Source: Gammaproteobacteria bacterium (lineage in GTDB: Bacteria; Pseudomonadota; Gammaproteobacteria; Pseudomonadales; Azotimanducaceae). From it: a stretch of 64,000 bases of DNA. Both the position numbers and the translations under genes were made by a program. The stretch's first letter is position 1. Every line of letters starts with the position of its first letter. Below, one piece after another: positions 41,462 through 50,316 of the stretch. The stretch spans positions 1-64,000 of the forward strand of contig JAUIAV010000011.1 in the NCBI GenBank assembly GCA_030425195.1, given 5' to 3'. A model generated the notes under the pieces. The model was not told the DNA's origin. It saw nothing but the letters and a program-made list of their open reading frames with translations, and did not search any database.

Positions 41462-43672
41462 TCAGCTGCCGGGCTTCGACCGCAGTGCCGCCAGCACCCG
41501 CATGGGCGAGCAGGGCAGGTCTGTCATGGGTACCCCGATGGCCTGTGTGATCGCAGAACCCACCGCAGCCAGCGGCGGGATGATGGGGGCCTCACCGACA
41601 CCGCGAACGCCGAACGGATGTCGGGGGTTCGGCACTTCCACGACGATGGTATCGATCATGGGCAGGTCCGAGGTCACGGGGATCCGGTAGTCGAGGAAGT
41701 TGGCGTTCTCCAGGCGGCCGTCGTCGTCATAGCGGAACGCCTCGTTCAGCGCCCAGCCGATGCCCTGAGAGGCCCCACCCTGCATCTGTCCTTCCACGGA
41801 CGGGGGATGCACGGAGCAGCCCGCGTCCTGGATGGTGGTGTAGCGTTTCACGGTCGTTTTACCCGTCTCCTCATCCACGGATACATCGCAGATGTGTACG
41901 GCAAAGCTCGGCCCCTCGCCGCCGGCAACGTCGACGCTGGCGCTGGCCGCCAGCGGCCCGCCCGTGCGCATGGCCTGACGGGTGATCTCACGCAGGGTGG
42001 TGGATTCGTCCCGGGTGGTGTTGGTGAGACGGCCCTCCTGCCATTCGACCTGGCCGGGCAGCACGTTCCAGCCGGAAGCCGCCCGCTCCCTGGCCTGGTT
42101 GATGATGTCCTGGGCCGCCTGCATCACGGCCTGGCCGGTTGCGTTGACGGTCCGGCTGCCGCCGGACACGCCCGTGCTGCCGACGCTGTCCGTGTCGCCC
42201 ACTTCAATATGAACGTGGTCGAAGGGGATGTGCAGGGTTTCCGCCGCGATCATGCCGAGCGCCGTCCGGGTGCCTGAGAGGTCGGCAGACCCGGTGGCGA
42301 CCGAAGCGAATCCGTTCCGGTGCATGTGAATGGTGGCGCTGGAGTTACCGCCTGCATTGAACCAGAAACCGGCGACCACGGCGCGGCCCTGGCCGGGCGG
42401 CAGCGGCGAACGGTAGTGATCGGAATTCCGGGCGGCCTCCAGGCACTCGACGAACCCGATGGTGCCGAAGGTGCCCGACGCCGTCCGGGCGCCGCTTCTT
42501 ACTGCATTGTTGAGGCGCAACTCGATGGGATCCATCAAGAGCTCGTCCGCCAGCTCATTCAGCAGACTTTCCACCGCGAAGCAGGCCTGGGGGGCACCCG
42601 GGCCGCGATAGGCGCGCACCTTCGGCTTGTTCAGCACCACGCTCACGCCCGTCATCCGGATATTCGGCACGTCGTAGGCGCCGAACATGGAACGCATACC
42701 ACCGCCGAGCGGCGCACCAGGGGTAGCACCCGCTTCGTAGGCGAGATCCGCGTCCATAGCAGTGATCGTTCCATCCCGCTTTGCGCCGATGCGTACCCGG
42801 ATACGGCTGGCAGCACCCGGACCCGCGCAGCGGAAAACCTCTTCCCGGGACATGCGCATGCTCACCGGACGTCCCGCCTGTCTCGACAGCAGCAGAGCGA
42901 TGGCTTCCAGATATGCCGTGGTCTTGCCGCCGAACCCGCCGCCGATCTCGGTGGGAATGACTTTCAGCGCATGCGTCGGCAGGCCGCACATGAGCGCGAC
43001 GGAATCGCGAATCCCGAAGTGTCCCTGCGTGGTGGTCCAGATCGTTGACTGTCCACGGTTACGGAAAGTCGCGAGACAGGCGGTGGGTTCGATGTAGCCC
43101 TGGTGCACGGTCGGCGTCGTGTACGTGCGTTCCAGCACCACGTCGGCATCGGAAAATCCGGCGGTCACGTCGCCGTGCTGCTGCTCGATGCGCTCGTAGA
43201 TGTTGCTGGGGCCTTCGTGGCCTTCATAGCCCAGCGTCTCGTCCAGAATGGGCGCGTTCTCCGCCATGGCAGCGTCGAGGTCGGTGACATGAGGCAGCAC
43301 CTCGTAGTCCACGCGTATCTTCTTCAGCCCCTTCCGGGCCGCCTCGGCGCTGGTTGCCGCCACCGCCGCTACCCCGTGTCCGTGAAAGAGCACTTTGTCC
43401 CAGGCCAGATTATCCTTGGCGATGTCGCCGGCACCACCGGTCCGCAGTTCCGGGAAATCGGCGTTGGTGAGCACGGCTTTGACACCTTTCACTTTGAGGG
43501 CCCGGCTGGTGTCGATGGCGCGGATGCGTGCGTGGGCGTGCGGGCTGCGCAGCACCAGACCCGTTAGCATGCCGGGCAGGGTGACGTCGTTGCCGAACAC
43601 GGCGGCGCCGGTGACCTTGTCCCGGTCGATCTCTCGGATCGGACGCTGACCGATCGTCTGGTACTGGCTCAT
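41462..43672 (-). CDS. Molybdenum hydroxylase large subunit (xanthine/aldehyde oxidoreductase family)
   Basis: A 736-residue molybdopterin-binding subunit. The N-terminal a/b-hammerhead domain (GRPIREIDRDKVTGAAVFGN-like opening) is followed by the Mo-binding domain with TEIGGGFGGKT, RAYRGPGAPQACF and the catalytic Glu at about 694 (GVRGVGEAP). It has RGPG, not the CoxL AYRCSFR loop, so it is not a CO dehydrogenase; a heterocycle or aldehyde hydroxylase is likelier. The FAD and 2Fe-2S subunit genes normally beside it are missing. Start set at the second ATG for better spacing to AGGAGAGG. Confidence 0.9.
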   Translation of the reverse strand: MSQYQTIGQRPIREIDRDKVTGAAVFGNDVTLPGMLTGLVLRSPHAHARIRAIDTSRALKVKGVKAVLTNADFPELRTGGAGDIAKDNLAWDKVLFHGHGVAAVAATSAEAARKGLKKIRVDYEVLPHVTDLDAAMAENAPILDETLGYEGHEGPSNIYERIEQQHGDVTAGFSDADVVLERTYTTPTVHQGYIEPTACLATFRNRGQSTIWTTTQGHFGIRDSVALMCGLPTHALKVIPTEIGGGFGGKTTAYLEAIALLLSRQAGRPVSMRMSREEVFRCAGPGAASRIRVRIGAKRDGTITAMDADLAYEAGATPGAPLGGGMRSMFGAYDVPNIRMTGVSVVLNKPKVRAYRGPGAPQACFAVESLLNELADELLMDPIELRLNNAVRSGARTASGTFGTIGFVECLEAARNSDHYRSPLPPGQGRAVVAGFWFNAGGNSSATIHMHRNGFASVATGSADLSGTRTALGMIAAETLHIPFDHVHIEVGDTDSVGSTGVSGGSRTVNATGQAVMQAAQDIINQARERAASGWNVLPGQVEWQEGRLTNTTRDESTTLREITRQAMRTGGPLAASASVDVAGGEGPSFAVHICDVSVDEETGKTTVKRYTTIQDAGCSVHPPSVEGQMQGGASQGIGWALNEAFRYDDDGRLENANFLDYRIPVTSDLPMIDTIVVEVPNPRHPFGVRGVGEAPIIPPLAAVGSAITQAIGVPMTDLPCSPMRVLAALRSKPGS

Positions 43673-43690
43673 CATTCCTCTCCTGGCGAT

Positions 43691-45031
43691 CTATGCCGGT
43701 TGTCGCGCTGCAACGCTGCCGGACAGATCGGAGCCCTGCTGATCATTCAGATCCTTCTCGAGCGTCCTGCCTGCCGTGAAGTAATGGTACGCGCACCAGA
43801 GGTTCAGAACGCTCAGCACGATGAGGGCCATGCGCAGGGAGTGCTGACCGTACTCGGGTGCGAAGTAGTCGCTGAGAATGCCGACCAGCTGCGGGCCGAA
43901 GCCCATGCCGATGATGTTCAGCACGAACAGCGTGATGCTGGAGGCCAGTGCCCGCATCCGCAACGACACCAGCCCCTGAATCAGGGAGAAAGTGGGGGCC
44001 AGGTAGAAGCCGCCGAAGAAGGCCGGAAACAGGTAGAGGATGAGAAACAACGTCAGGTCGTCCACCCAGAGGGATGCCGCCAGAAAGGGCACGTAGCCGC
44101 CTTTGCCCAGGGCCACCACCCAGGTCCGCCAGCGGATGTCGCGCTCGGACAGAACGTCGGTCAACCGGCCGGCGGTGAAGGTGCCCAGAGATCCGACCAC
44201 GCCTGTCATGAGGGCCAGGATCAGACCCACCTCCGTGGGCGAAAGGCCGTGGGAGCGGATCAGAAAGGAAGGCATCCAGAGGACGAAGCCGTAACCGATG
44301 AAACCGGCCAGAGCCGATCCGAGGCACAGGTGCCGGATCGAACGGACGCGCCACATGTGCCGGGCGACGCTGCCGAATCCGGGTGCCGAACCCTTCTCCG
44401 TCGCGGTGGAGACCACCGCCTTCGCATCGGCGCCGCCCCGGCTGGGCTCCGAGACGGTGAAGTAGAGAACCGCTGCGATCAGCAGCCCCGGTACACCCAC
44501 GATGACGAACGTCATGCGCCAGCCATAGTTCTCGGAGAGCCAGCCGCCTGCCAGATAGGCGATCAGCAGGCCGATGTTGACACCGAGAGCGAAGACGCCC
44601 ATGGCCGTGCCCCGGCGCTCCGGCGGAAACAGATCGGCGATGATGGAATGGGAAGGCGGGGTGGAGCCGGCCTCGCCGACACCCACGCCGATTCTGGCCA
44701 GTGCCAGCTGAAAGAAGCTGGCCGCGTACCCGCACAGCACCGTCATGGCGCTCCAGATGGAGATGGCCGCGGTGATGATGTTCCGCCGGTTGGTCCGGTC
44801 CGCCAGCATGGCGATGGGCATGCCGAGCGTGGCGTAGAAGATGGCGAACGTGAGACCGACCAGAAATCCCATCTGGGTGTCGCTGGCGCCGAGTTCGGTT
44901 TTGATCGGCTCCAGCAGGATGGCCATGATCTGCCGGTCCACCTGGCTGGACGCGTAGACGGCGGTGAGCACGCCCACTGCATACCATCTGTACCAGGGTC
45001 TGCTTTCGAGCCGCGATCGGATTGTCTGCAC
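43691..45031 (-). CDS. MFS transporter (spinster-like)
   Basis: A 446-residue permease with twelve predicted spans. The loop 2-3 motif GMPIAMLADRTNRRNII and the conserved ARIGVGVGEAG, RRGTAMGVFALG place it in the spinster/sugar-phosphate-like MFS branch common in proteobacterial catabolic clusters. GTG start with GGGGAGGA upstream. It lies 15 bases before the molybdenum hydroxylase gene, so it may import that enzyme's substrate. Substrate unknown. Confidence 0.88.
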   Translation of the reverse strand: MQTIRSRLESRPWYRWYAVGVLTAVYASSQVDRQIMAILLEPIKTELGASDTQMGFLVGLTFAIFYATLGMPIAMLADRTNRRNIITAAISIWSAMTVLCGYAASFFQLALARIGVGVGEAGSTPPSHSIIADLFPPERRGTAMGVFALGVNIGLLIAYLAGGWLSENYGWRMTFVIVGVPGLLIAAVLYFTVSEPSRGGADAKAVVSTATEKGSAPGFGSVARHMWRVRSIRHLCLGSALAGFIGYGFVLWMPSFLIRSHGLSPTEVGLILALMTGVVGSLGTFTAGRLTDVLSERDIRWRTWVVALGKGGYVPFLAASLWVDDLTLFLILYLFPAFFGGFYLAPTFSLIQGLVSLRMRALASSITLFVLNIIGMGFGPQLVGILSDYFAPEYGQHSLRMALIVLSVLNLWCAYHYFTAGRTLEKDLNDQQGSDLSGSVAARQPA

Positions 45032-45167
45032 GGAGTCCTCCCCTCAAAGTCCCCGCCCATGAGTGTCCGTGCCGAAGCCGGAAACCGCAAGGCCGGGTGC
45101 TGCCGCGGCTGGCGTGCCGGGAACGATCCCGGTAACGTGGGGAGTTCGGCTGGAAAGGGATGACGAG

Positions 45168-45932
45168 ATGGCGTACCTGGAACGGGATGGTGTTCAGATC
45201 TACTACGAGACGCACGGTTACGGTCCGGCGCTTCTGCTCACCCACGGCTTCTCGGCCACTTCGCAGATGTGGCAGCCACAGATCGAATCTCTGGCAGCCA
45301 ACCATACGCTGATTCTCTGGGACATGCGTGGCCACGGTCGCTCGGGATCGCCGGTGGACGAGGCGTTGTACAGCGAGGCTCTGACGGTCGGCGATATGGC
45401 CGCGCTTCTGGATCACCTGGGATTCGAGACGGCCATCGTCGGCGGTCTGTCCCTGGGCGGCTACATGTCGCTCGCCTTCCATCTGGATCATCCGGAACGG
45501 GTGAAAGCGCTGCTGATCATCGATACCGGCCCCGGCTTCAAGAAGGACGCTGCCCGGGAAGCCTGGAACCGCACGGCGAAGGAGCGGGCCGGGGCCATCG
45601 AGCGGGATGGTGCCGGAGCGCTGGAAGGGCGCTCGGCGGAACAGGCCGGGAGCGAACATGCGGATATTACCGGACTGGCCCGGGCCGCACGCGGCATGCT
45701 CACCCAGCACACCCCCCGGGTCATCGAGTCTCTGCCGCAGATTGCAGTGCCTGCGGTTGTGCTCGTGGGGGCGGACGACGAACCGTTCCTGGCGGCGACC
45801 GACTACATGGCAGCGAAGATTCCCGGAGCGGCCAAGGTGGTGATTCCCGATGCCGGACATGCCTCCAACATCGATCAGCCCGGGGCGTTCAACGAAGCCA
45901 TGGTGGGCTTCCTGGCAGCGAACGATCTGTAG
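45168..45932 (+). CDS. Alpha/beta hydrolase
   Basis: A 254-residue hydrolase with HGF (26-28) oxyanion region, nucleophile S95 in GGLSLGGY, an acid in GADDEPF (about 205) and H231 in DAGHAS. Resembles 3-oxoadipate enol-lactonase/BphD-like esterases, which open lactones or C-C bonds in ring catabolism. Start at the ATG after AAGGGATGACGAG; the longer frame upstream is composed of Ala/Pro-rich low-quality sequence. It heads a plus-strand run with enoyl-CoA hydratase, aldo/keto reductase, DDN-like protein and MFS permease. Confidence 0.87.
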   Translation: MAYLERDGVQIYYETHGYGPALLLTHGFSATSQMWQPQIESLAANHTLILWDMRGHGRSGSPVDEALYSEALTVGDMAALLDHLGFETAIVGGLSLGGYMSLAFHLDHPERVKALLIIDTGPGFKKDAAREAWNRTAKERAGAIERDGAGALEGRSAEQAGSEHADITGLARAARGMLTQHTPRVIESLPQIAVPAVVLVGADDEPFLAATDYMAAKIPGAAKVVIPDAGHASNIDQPGAFNEAMVGFLAANDL

Positions 45933-45959
45933 GCCTCAGCAAAGAAAGGGAGAAAACGG

Positions 45960-46751
45960 ATGAGCAGAAAAGTCGGTGATGTTCAGGTCACGCCGCTCGA
46001 AGGGTACGTCACCCTGCTCGAGATTCAGCGGGGCCCCAACAATTTCTTTGATCAGGAACTGATCGGCACTCTGGCCGACGTCATGGCGGAGCTCGATGAA
46101 GACGTGGACTGCCGCGCCATCGTGCTCGCATCCGAGGGAAAACACTTCTGCGCCGGAGCCAACTTCGGTTCGCCGCGGCGCGAAGAGGAGCAGGAAACCA
46201 GAACCCTCGAAGGCGGCAACCCGCTGTATCAGGAGGCCGTACGTCTGTTCCGGAACAGGAAGCAGGTGGTCGCCGCGGTGCAGGGGGCGGCCGTCGGGGG
46301 CGGTTTCGGCCTCGCCATGTATGCGGACTTCCGGGTGGGATGTCCGGAGTCCCGATTCACGGCCAACTTCGTGAAGCTCGGATTCACTCCGGGATTCGGG
46401 CTCACTCACACCCTGCCGCGCATCGTCGGTCAGCAGGCAGCGGCCGATCTCTTCTACACCGGCCGCCGGATCGGCGGCGAAGAGGCGCTCAGGGTCGGCA
46501 TCCTGGACCGGCTGGTGGCGCAGGACCAGGTGCGCGACGAAGCCATCGCCTATGCCCGGGAGATTGCCGAGAACGCGCCGCTGGCGCTGGTGTCGGTGCG
46601 CAATTCGCTGCGCGGAGATCTGGCAGATGCGGTTCAGGCGGCGACGGATCACGAAGGACGTGAGCAGTTCATCCTGCAGAAGACCAGCGATCACCGGGAA
46701 GGGGTGAAGGCGGTGGCCGAGCGCCGGCCGGGCAACTTCACCGGCAGCTGA
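45960..46751 (+). CDS. Enoyl-CoA hydratase/isomerase family protein
   Basis: A 263-residue crotonase-fold protein. The oxyanion-hole segments are GKHFCAGANF (about 60-69) and VQGAAVGGGFGLAM (about 105-119). The region after PRIVG strand (LGFTPGFGLTHTLPR) lacks the two glutamates of true enoyl-CoA hydratases (Phe/Thr in place), so another crotonase reaction such as isomerisation or C-C cleavage is possible. AAAGGGAG precedes the start. It follows the hydrolase by 27 bases. Confidence 0.88.
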   Translation: MSRKVGDVQVTPLEGYVTLLEIQRGPNNFFDQELIGTLADVMAELDEDVDCRAIVLASEGKHFCAGANFGSPRREEEQETRTLEGGNPLYQEAVRLFRNRKQVVAAVQGAAVGGGFGLAMYADFRVGCPESRFTANFVKLGFTPGFGLTHTLPRIVGQQAAADLFYTGRRIGGEEALRVGILDRLVAQDQVRDEAIAYAREIAENAPLALVSVRNSLRGDLADAVQAATDHEGREQFILQKTSDHREGVKAVAERRPGNFTGS

Positions 46752-46762
46752 GAGTGGCTCAT

Positions 46763-47770
46763 ATGGAAAGGCGACGCATGGGCCGGCACGGCCTTGAGGT
46801 GCCCGCGCTCTGTCTCGGCACCATGACCTTCGGGTTGCAGGTGGACGAGGCGGGCTCCGGCGAGATTCTCGACAAGGCGTTCGAGCACGAGCTCCGCTTC
46901 CTGGATACCGCGGATGCCTACCCGCTGGGCGGTACCCGGGAGACCATCGGCGAGACGGAAGCGATCATCGGCCGCTGGATGAAGGCGCGCGGCAATCGGT
47001 CCGAGCTGCAGATCGCCACCAAGTGTTTCGCACCGACACGGCGCGGCCCCAACGGCTGGGGCCTGTCCCGCGCACACATCATGGAGTCCATCGATGCGAG
47101 CCTCGCCCGTCTCGGCACGGATCATGTGGATCTCTATCAGGCCCACGGGTTCGATCCGAACACGCCCATCGAGGAAACCCTGCGCGCTTTCGAGGACGTG
47201 GTCCGCTGGGGCAGGGCCCGCTACGTGGGCTGCTCGAACTATCCGGCCTGGCGGCTGGGTGAAGCGCTCCGCGCGGCGGAACGGCTGGGAGTGTCCGGCT
47301 ATGTCAGCGTGCAGCCCCGTTACAACCTGCTCTATCGGGACATCGAAGTGGAGCTGCTGCCGCTGTGCGTCGATCAGGGGCTCGGCGTAATCGTCTACAA
47401 CCCGCTGGCAGGCGGTTTCCTCTCCGGCAAATACAAACCGGGTCAGGCGGTGGAGGCGGGCACCCGCTTTGCGCTCGGTACCGCCGCCGAACGCTATCAG
47501 GCCCGGTACTGGCAGGAGAGCCAGTTCCAGGCCGTGGAAACGCTGAAGGCGGTGGTGGAGGCGAAAGGCCTGAATCTGGTCTGCGTGGCCATCGCCTGGG
47601 TGCTCAGCCGGCCCGGAATCACCTCCGCGATCATCGGTGCGTCCCGCCCGGATCAGCTCGACGCCAATCTGGCGGCATTCGACGTGAGCTTTGACGACGA
47701 ACTCACCGAAGCCTGCGAGGCAGCCTGGTACTCGCTGCCGCGGCGGCCGGTGGCGGAAGGCTATCGCTGA
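46763..47770 (+). CDS. Aldo/keto reductase
   Basis: A 335-residue NADPH-dependent reductase of the AKR12/Tas-like type. Catalytic residues are D48 and Y53 (LDTADAYPLGG), K87 (IATKCF) and H128 (LYQAHGF). The C-terminal IIGASRPDQLDAN is the NADPH 2'-phosphate/adenine site. ATG preferred over a GTG three codons earlier, which would overlap its own GAGAG site. The next gene starts in a TGATG overlap. Confidence 0.92.
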   Translation: MERRRMGRHGLEVPALCLGTMTFGLQVDEAGSGEILDKAFEHELRFLDTADAYPLGGTRETIGETEAIIGRWMKARGNRSELQIATKCFAPTRRGPNGWGLSRAHIMESIDASLARLGTDHVDLYQAHGFDPNTPIEETLRAFEDVVRWGRARYVGCSNYPAWRLGEALRAAERLGVSGYVSVQPRYNLLYRDIEVELLPLCVDQGLGVIVYNPLAGGFLSGKYKPGQAVEAGTRFALGTAAERYQARYWQESQFQAVETLKAVVEAKGLNLVCVAIAWVLSRPGITSAIIGASRPDQLDANLAAFDVSFDDELTEACEAAWYSLPRRPVAEGYR

Positions 47771-48213
47771 TGCTGAAGTGGCCGCTCATCGCTGCTGCCG
47801 TCCTGGCCGTTCTGATCGCCGGTTATCTCTGGTACGCGGTAGCCATCGCGAATCCGAAGGTGATGGCGGAGCTGAAGGCACAGCCCGACGGCGATCGGGC
47901 CGCCCGGACGATGATCCTGACCTTCCCGGACGGTACCGAGCTGCCGGTGAATTACCTCCGGGAGGGCGACACTGTCTTCGCCGGTTCTGACGGCCGCTGG
48001 TGGCGGGCGTTCCGGGGCGACGGCGCGCCGGTTTCCATGCTGATCCGGGGCCGTCGACTGACAGGTCACGCCACGGCGGAGCTCGACGACCAGGCTTTCA
48101 TCGACGACGTGTTTTCCCGGCTGCGGCCGGCTGCTTCCTGGGTGCCCCGGGCTCTGGATGCGAAGCTGGTGATCATCACTCTGGACAGGACGGCGACCGG
48201 GGCGGACGGATAG
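47770..48213 (+). CDS. DDN-like nitroreductase-family protein with membrane anchor
   Basis: A 147-residue protein with one N-terminal membrane span (about 5-25, LIAAAVLAVLIAGYLWYAV) followed by a split-barrel-like domain (TMILTFPDGTELPVNYLR, VSMLIRGRRLTGHATAEL). The barrel resembles DUF385/Ddn deazaflavin-dependent reductases; the match is by pattern and is not certain. TGATG overlap with the aldo/keto reductase gene, and the following MFS gene starts directly at its stop, so the three are cotranscribed. Confidence 0.6.
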   Translation: MLKWPLIAAAVLAVLIAGYLWYAVAIANPKVMAELKAQPDGDRAARTMILTFPDGTELPVNYLREGDTVFAGSDGRWWRAFRGDGAPVSMLIRGRRLTGHATAELDDQAFIDDVFSRLRPAASWVPRALDAKLVIITLDRTATGADG

Positions 48214-49503
48214 GTGTCAACCCCTCCCGAAGCGTCCGCCCGTGGCAGTGACGGGCGCAAACCACTTTTCATGGGCTGGCGAATGGTGGCCGTGGCCTTC
48301 TTCGTCGACTTCGTTGCGGTCGGTTTCTTCTTTTATTCCTACGGCGTGTTCTTCAAGGCCATCGCGGCGGAGTTCGGGGACTCCCGCCTGGGGGTGGCGC
48401 TCGGACTGACGGTCACCAACGCCGTCGGTGCGGTGGCAGCACCACTGGTGGGCCGGGCACTGGACCGCTTCCCCTTGAGGCGCGTCATCGGAGTGGGTGC
48501 CACCTCCATGGCCATCGGCTTTCTCGGTCTGAGCCAGGTGGAAACCCAGATCCAGTTCTATCTGGTGCTGGGTCTGTTCATCGGCTTCGGAGCCAGCAGC
48601 ATGGGCAATCTGGCCACCAGCAAGCTGGTGGCCAACTGGTTCGAGCGCAAGCGTGGGACCGCCCTCGGAATCGCCGCCACCGGCGTTTCTCTGTCCGGCG
48701 TGATCATGCCGTACGTGTCTGCGGAGATCATCGGCGCCTACGGCTGGCGGAATGGATTCGTGATGTATGGGCTCTTCACTTTCTTCGTGGTGGTGCCGCT
48801 CGTTCTGCGCCTGGTGGTCTCTCACCCACGGGATGTGGGGCTGCTGCCGGATGGGGCCCTAGTCAGGCAGGAGGATGACAGCCAGCCGGCCGCCGAGCGG
48901 CCGCGTCTGAGCCTGCGCTCGGTGAGCCGGGACAGGAACTTCTGGGTCATCGTGCTCACCTTCTCACTGCTGTTCTGCTGCATGAGCACGACGCTGACAC
49001 ACATGGTGCCGCGGCTGACGGACATGGGACACGACCTGTCTCTCGCATCTCTCGTGATGTCCCTGTGCGCCGGACTCGGCGTCGCCGGCAAGCTCAGTTT
49101 CGGCTGGCTGGGTGACCGGCTGCCCATGCGGCGGATCATGTACATCATCATTCTGGTGCAGTTCACCGGCCAGATGATCATGTTTCAGTCGGAGGCGCTG
49201 GCCTGGTTCGCGCTGGGTGCTGCGCTGTTCGGTTACGGCGTGGGCGGTGTGGTGCCGAGCCACGGTAACATCGTCGGCAGGACCTTCGGCTCGGAACGTT
49301 TCGGTGCGGTCCTCGGCCTGATGCGGCCGGCCATGTTTCCGATTCAGATTCTCGGCGTGCCGTTTGCCGGCTGGGTCTACGACACAACCGGATCCTACGC
49401 CCAGGCCTTTCAGGCCCTGTTCATCCTCTACGGCATAGCTGCCGTGATCGTGGCCTTCTACCGGGCGCCGGCGCCTCTCATCGAACAGACCCGGAGGCAG
49501 TGA
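48214..49503 (+). CDS. MFS transporter (oxalate/formate-antiporter-like)
   Basis: A 429-residue permease with twelve spans: first after a 20-residue polar N terminus (MGWRMVAVAFFVDFVAVGFFFYSYGVFFKA is the opening helix region). Motifs GVALGLTVTNAVGA, GRALDRFPLRRVI, ANWFERKRGTALGIA and WLGDRLPMRRIM support MFS_1. GTG start abutting the upstream stop. Likely imports or exports a carboxylate handled by the run's enzymes. Its 3' end overlaps the convergent hydrolase gene by 26 bases. Confidence 0.88.
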   Translation: MSTPPEASARGSDGRKPLFMGWRMVAVAFFVDFVAVGFFFYSYGVFFKAIAAEFGDSRLGVALGLTVTNAVGAVAAPLVGRALDRFPLRRVIGVGATSMAIGFLGLSQVETQIQFYLVLGLFIGFGASSMGNLATSKLVANWFERKRGTALGIAATGVSLSGVIMPYVSAEIIGAYGWRNGFVMYGLFTFFVVVPLVLRLVVSHPRDVGLLPDGALVRQEDDSQPAAERPRLSLRSVSRDRNFWVIVLTFSLLFCCMSTTLTHMVPRLTDMGHDLSLASLVMSLCAGLGVAGKLSFGWLGDRLPMRRIMYIIILVQFTGQMIMFQSEALAWFALGAALFGYGVGGVVPSHGNIVGRTFGSERFGAVLGLMRPAMFPIQILGVPFAGWVYDTTGSYAQAFQALFILYGIAAVIVAFYRAPAPLIEQTRRQ

Positions 49504-50170
49504 AGGCCGGCGCGGTCTCGAGCAGGTCGCACAGGGCACCGTTGGCGGACAGAAAAGGGGAGTGGTCCGTGTCGAGTTCGGCGATGGCGGATGCTTTCCC
49601 GGCCAGCGCCCGCTGACCGCCAGCGGGCATTGCCTGATCCTTCGCGCACACGATGTAGAGCGAGGGGATGCTCTGCCAGGGCGTCGCCAGCGGTTCATCC
49701 GGAATGAGACAGGCGGCGTGGGTCGGACGGAGCCGGTCGATCGCCCAGTTCCGGTCCTGAGGTGTGCAGGTGTTATAGAAGGCCCGGGCCGCTCTGTCGG
49801 GCGGGACGGTGATCCATTCGCCGTCCCGTTCGGTCAGATTGGCGGACAGCTCCGTGTCGTGTCGGGCCATGATGCCGACGTAATCTTCCCCCGGCGCGAT
49901 CATGGCGGCCGCGAGATAAATCAGGGCGGAAGGTTCGGATTCTGAGCGGGCCGTGGCCTGGGAAATCACCAGACCGCCATAGGAGTGGCCGACCACCACC
50001 GCGCCGGGATGACCATCGATCAGCGTCGCGACGCTGTCCGCATCGTCGGCTAGGCTGGTCAGAGGCAGGTCCGGGGCAATCGCCTGGTGACCGCGCGCCG
50101 CGAGTTCCGCTTCTGTCCGTTCCCAGCACCAGCCGCCATGGCCGAGTCCATGCACGAGGATGTACTGCAT
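49478..50170 (-). CDS. Alpha/beta hydrolase (salicylate-esterase-like)
   Basis: A 230-residue serine hydrolase of the MES/salicylate-esterase/PcbA-like branch. It begins directly with the oxyanion strand QYILVHGLGHGGWCW, has the nucleophile in GHSYGGLV (about residue 63), and the C-terminal His in DTDHSPFLS. Such enzymes cleave methyl esters or lactones. It converges on the MFS gene with 26 bases of overlapping coding sequence, an unusual but supportable arrangement. No close partner gene; divergent from the next TetR. Confidence 0.85.
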   Translation of the reverse strand: MQYILVHGLGHGGWCWERTEAELAARGHQAIAPDLPLTSLADDADSVATLIDGHPGAVVVGHSYGGLVISQATARSESEPSALIYLAAAMIAPGEDYVGIMARHDTELSANLTERDGEWITVPPDRAARAFYNTCTPQDRNWAIDRLRPTHAACLIPDEPLATPWQSIPSLYIVCAKDQAMPAGGQRALAGKASAIAELDTDHSPFLSANGALCDLLETAPAFTASGSVR

Positions 50171-50273
50171 GCCTGCCCCTTTCTCGAGAGCCGGGCAGTT
50201 TGCGGACGCTGACCCCCAGGCTCAACGATGGTTTTGTGAATGGGATCTATCCGGCGGCAGGAAATTCATTTAC

Positions 50274-50291
50274 ATACAGTCTTGACTGTAT
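50274..50291. promoter_or_regulatory. 18-bp palindromic operator before TetR gene
   Basis: ATACAGTC-TT-GACTGTAT is a perfect inverted repeat of 8-base arms. It overlaps the -35 element of the promoter for the TetR gene and so fits autorepression, perhaps of the whole TetR-CYP153-BVMO run. Confidence 0.7.
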
Positions 50292-50309
50292 TTATATTTC
50301 CGCTAGAGT
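50282..50309 (+). promoter_or_regulatory. Promoter of TetR gene, possibly leaderless
   Basis: TTGACT (-35), 16 bases, TAGAGT (-10). Transcription would begin about seven bases after the -10, at or next to the ATG, and no Shine-Dalgarno sequence precedes that ATG. A leaderless mRNA is therefore predicted. Confidence 0.55.
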
Positions 50310-50316
50310 CCGCGCC

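Noticed and set aside
41462-43672. Aerobic CO dehydrogenase (CoxL)
   Set aside because: The active-site loop reads RAYRGPGAPQ instead of AYRCSFR, and CoxM/CoxS genes are absent.
43743-45860. 705-codon minus-strand frame
   Set aside because: Out of phase with the MFS gene and antisense to the hydrolase gene; no domain, while both overlapped genes have complete family motifs.
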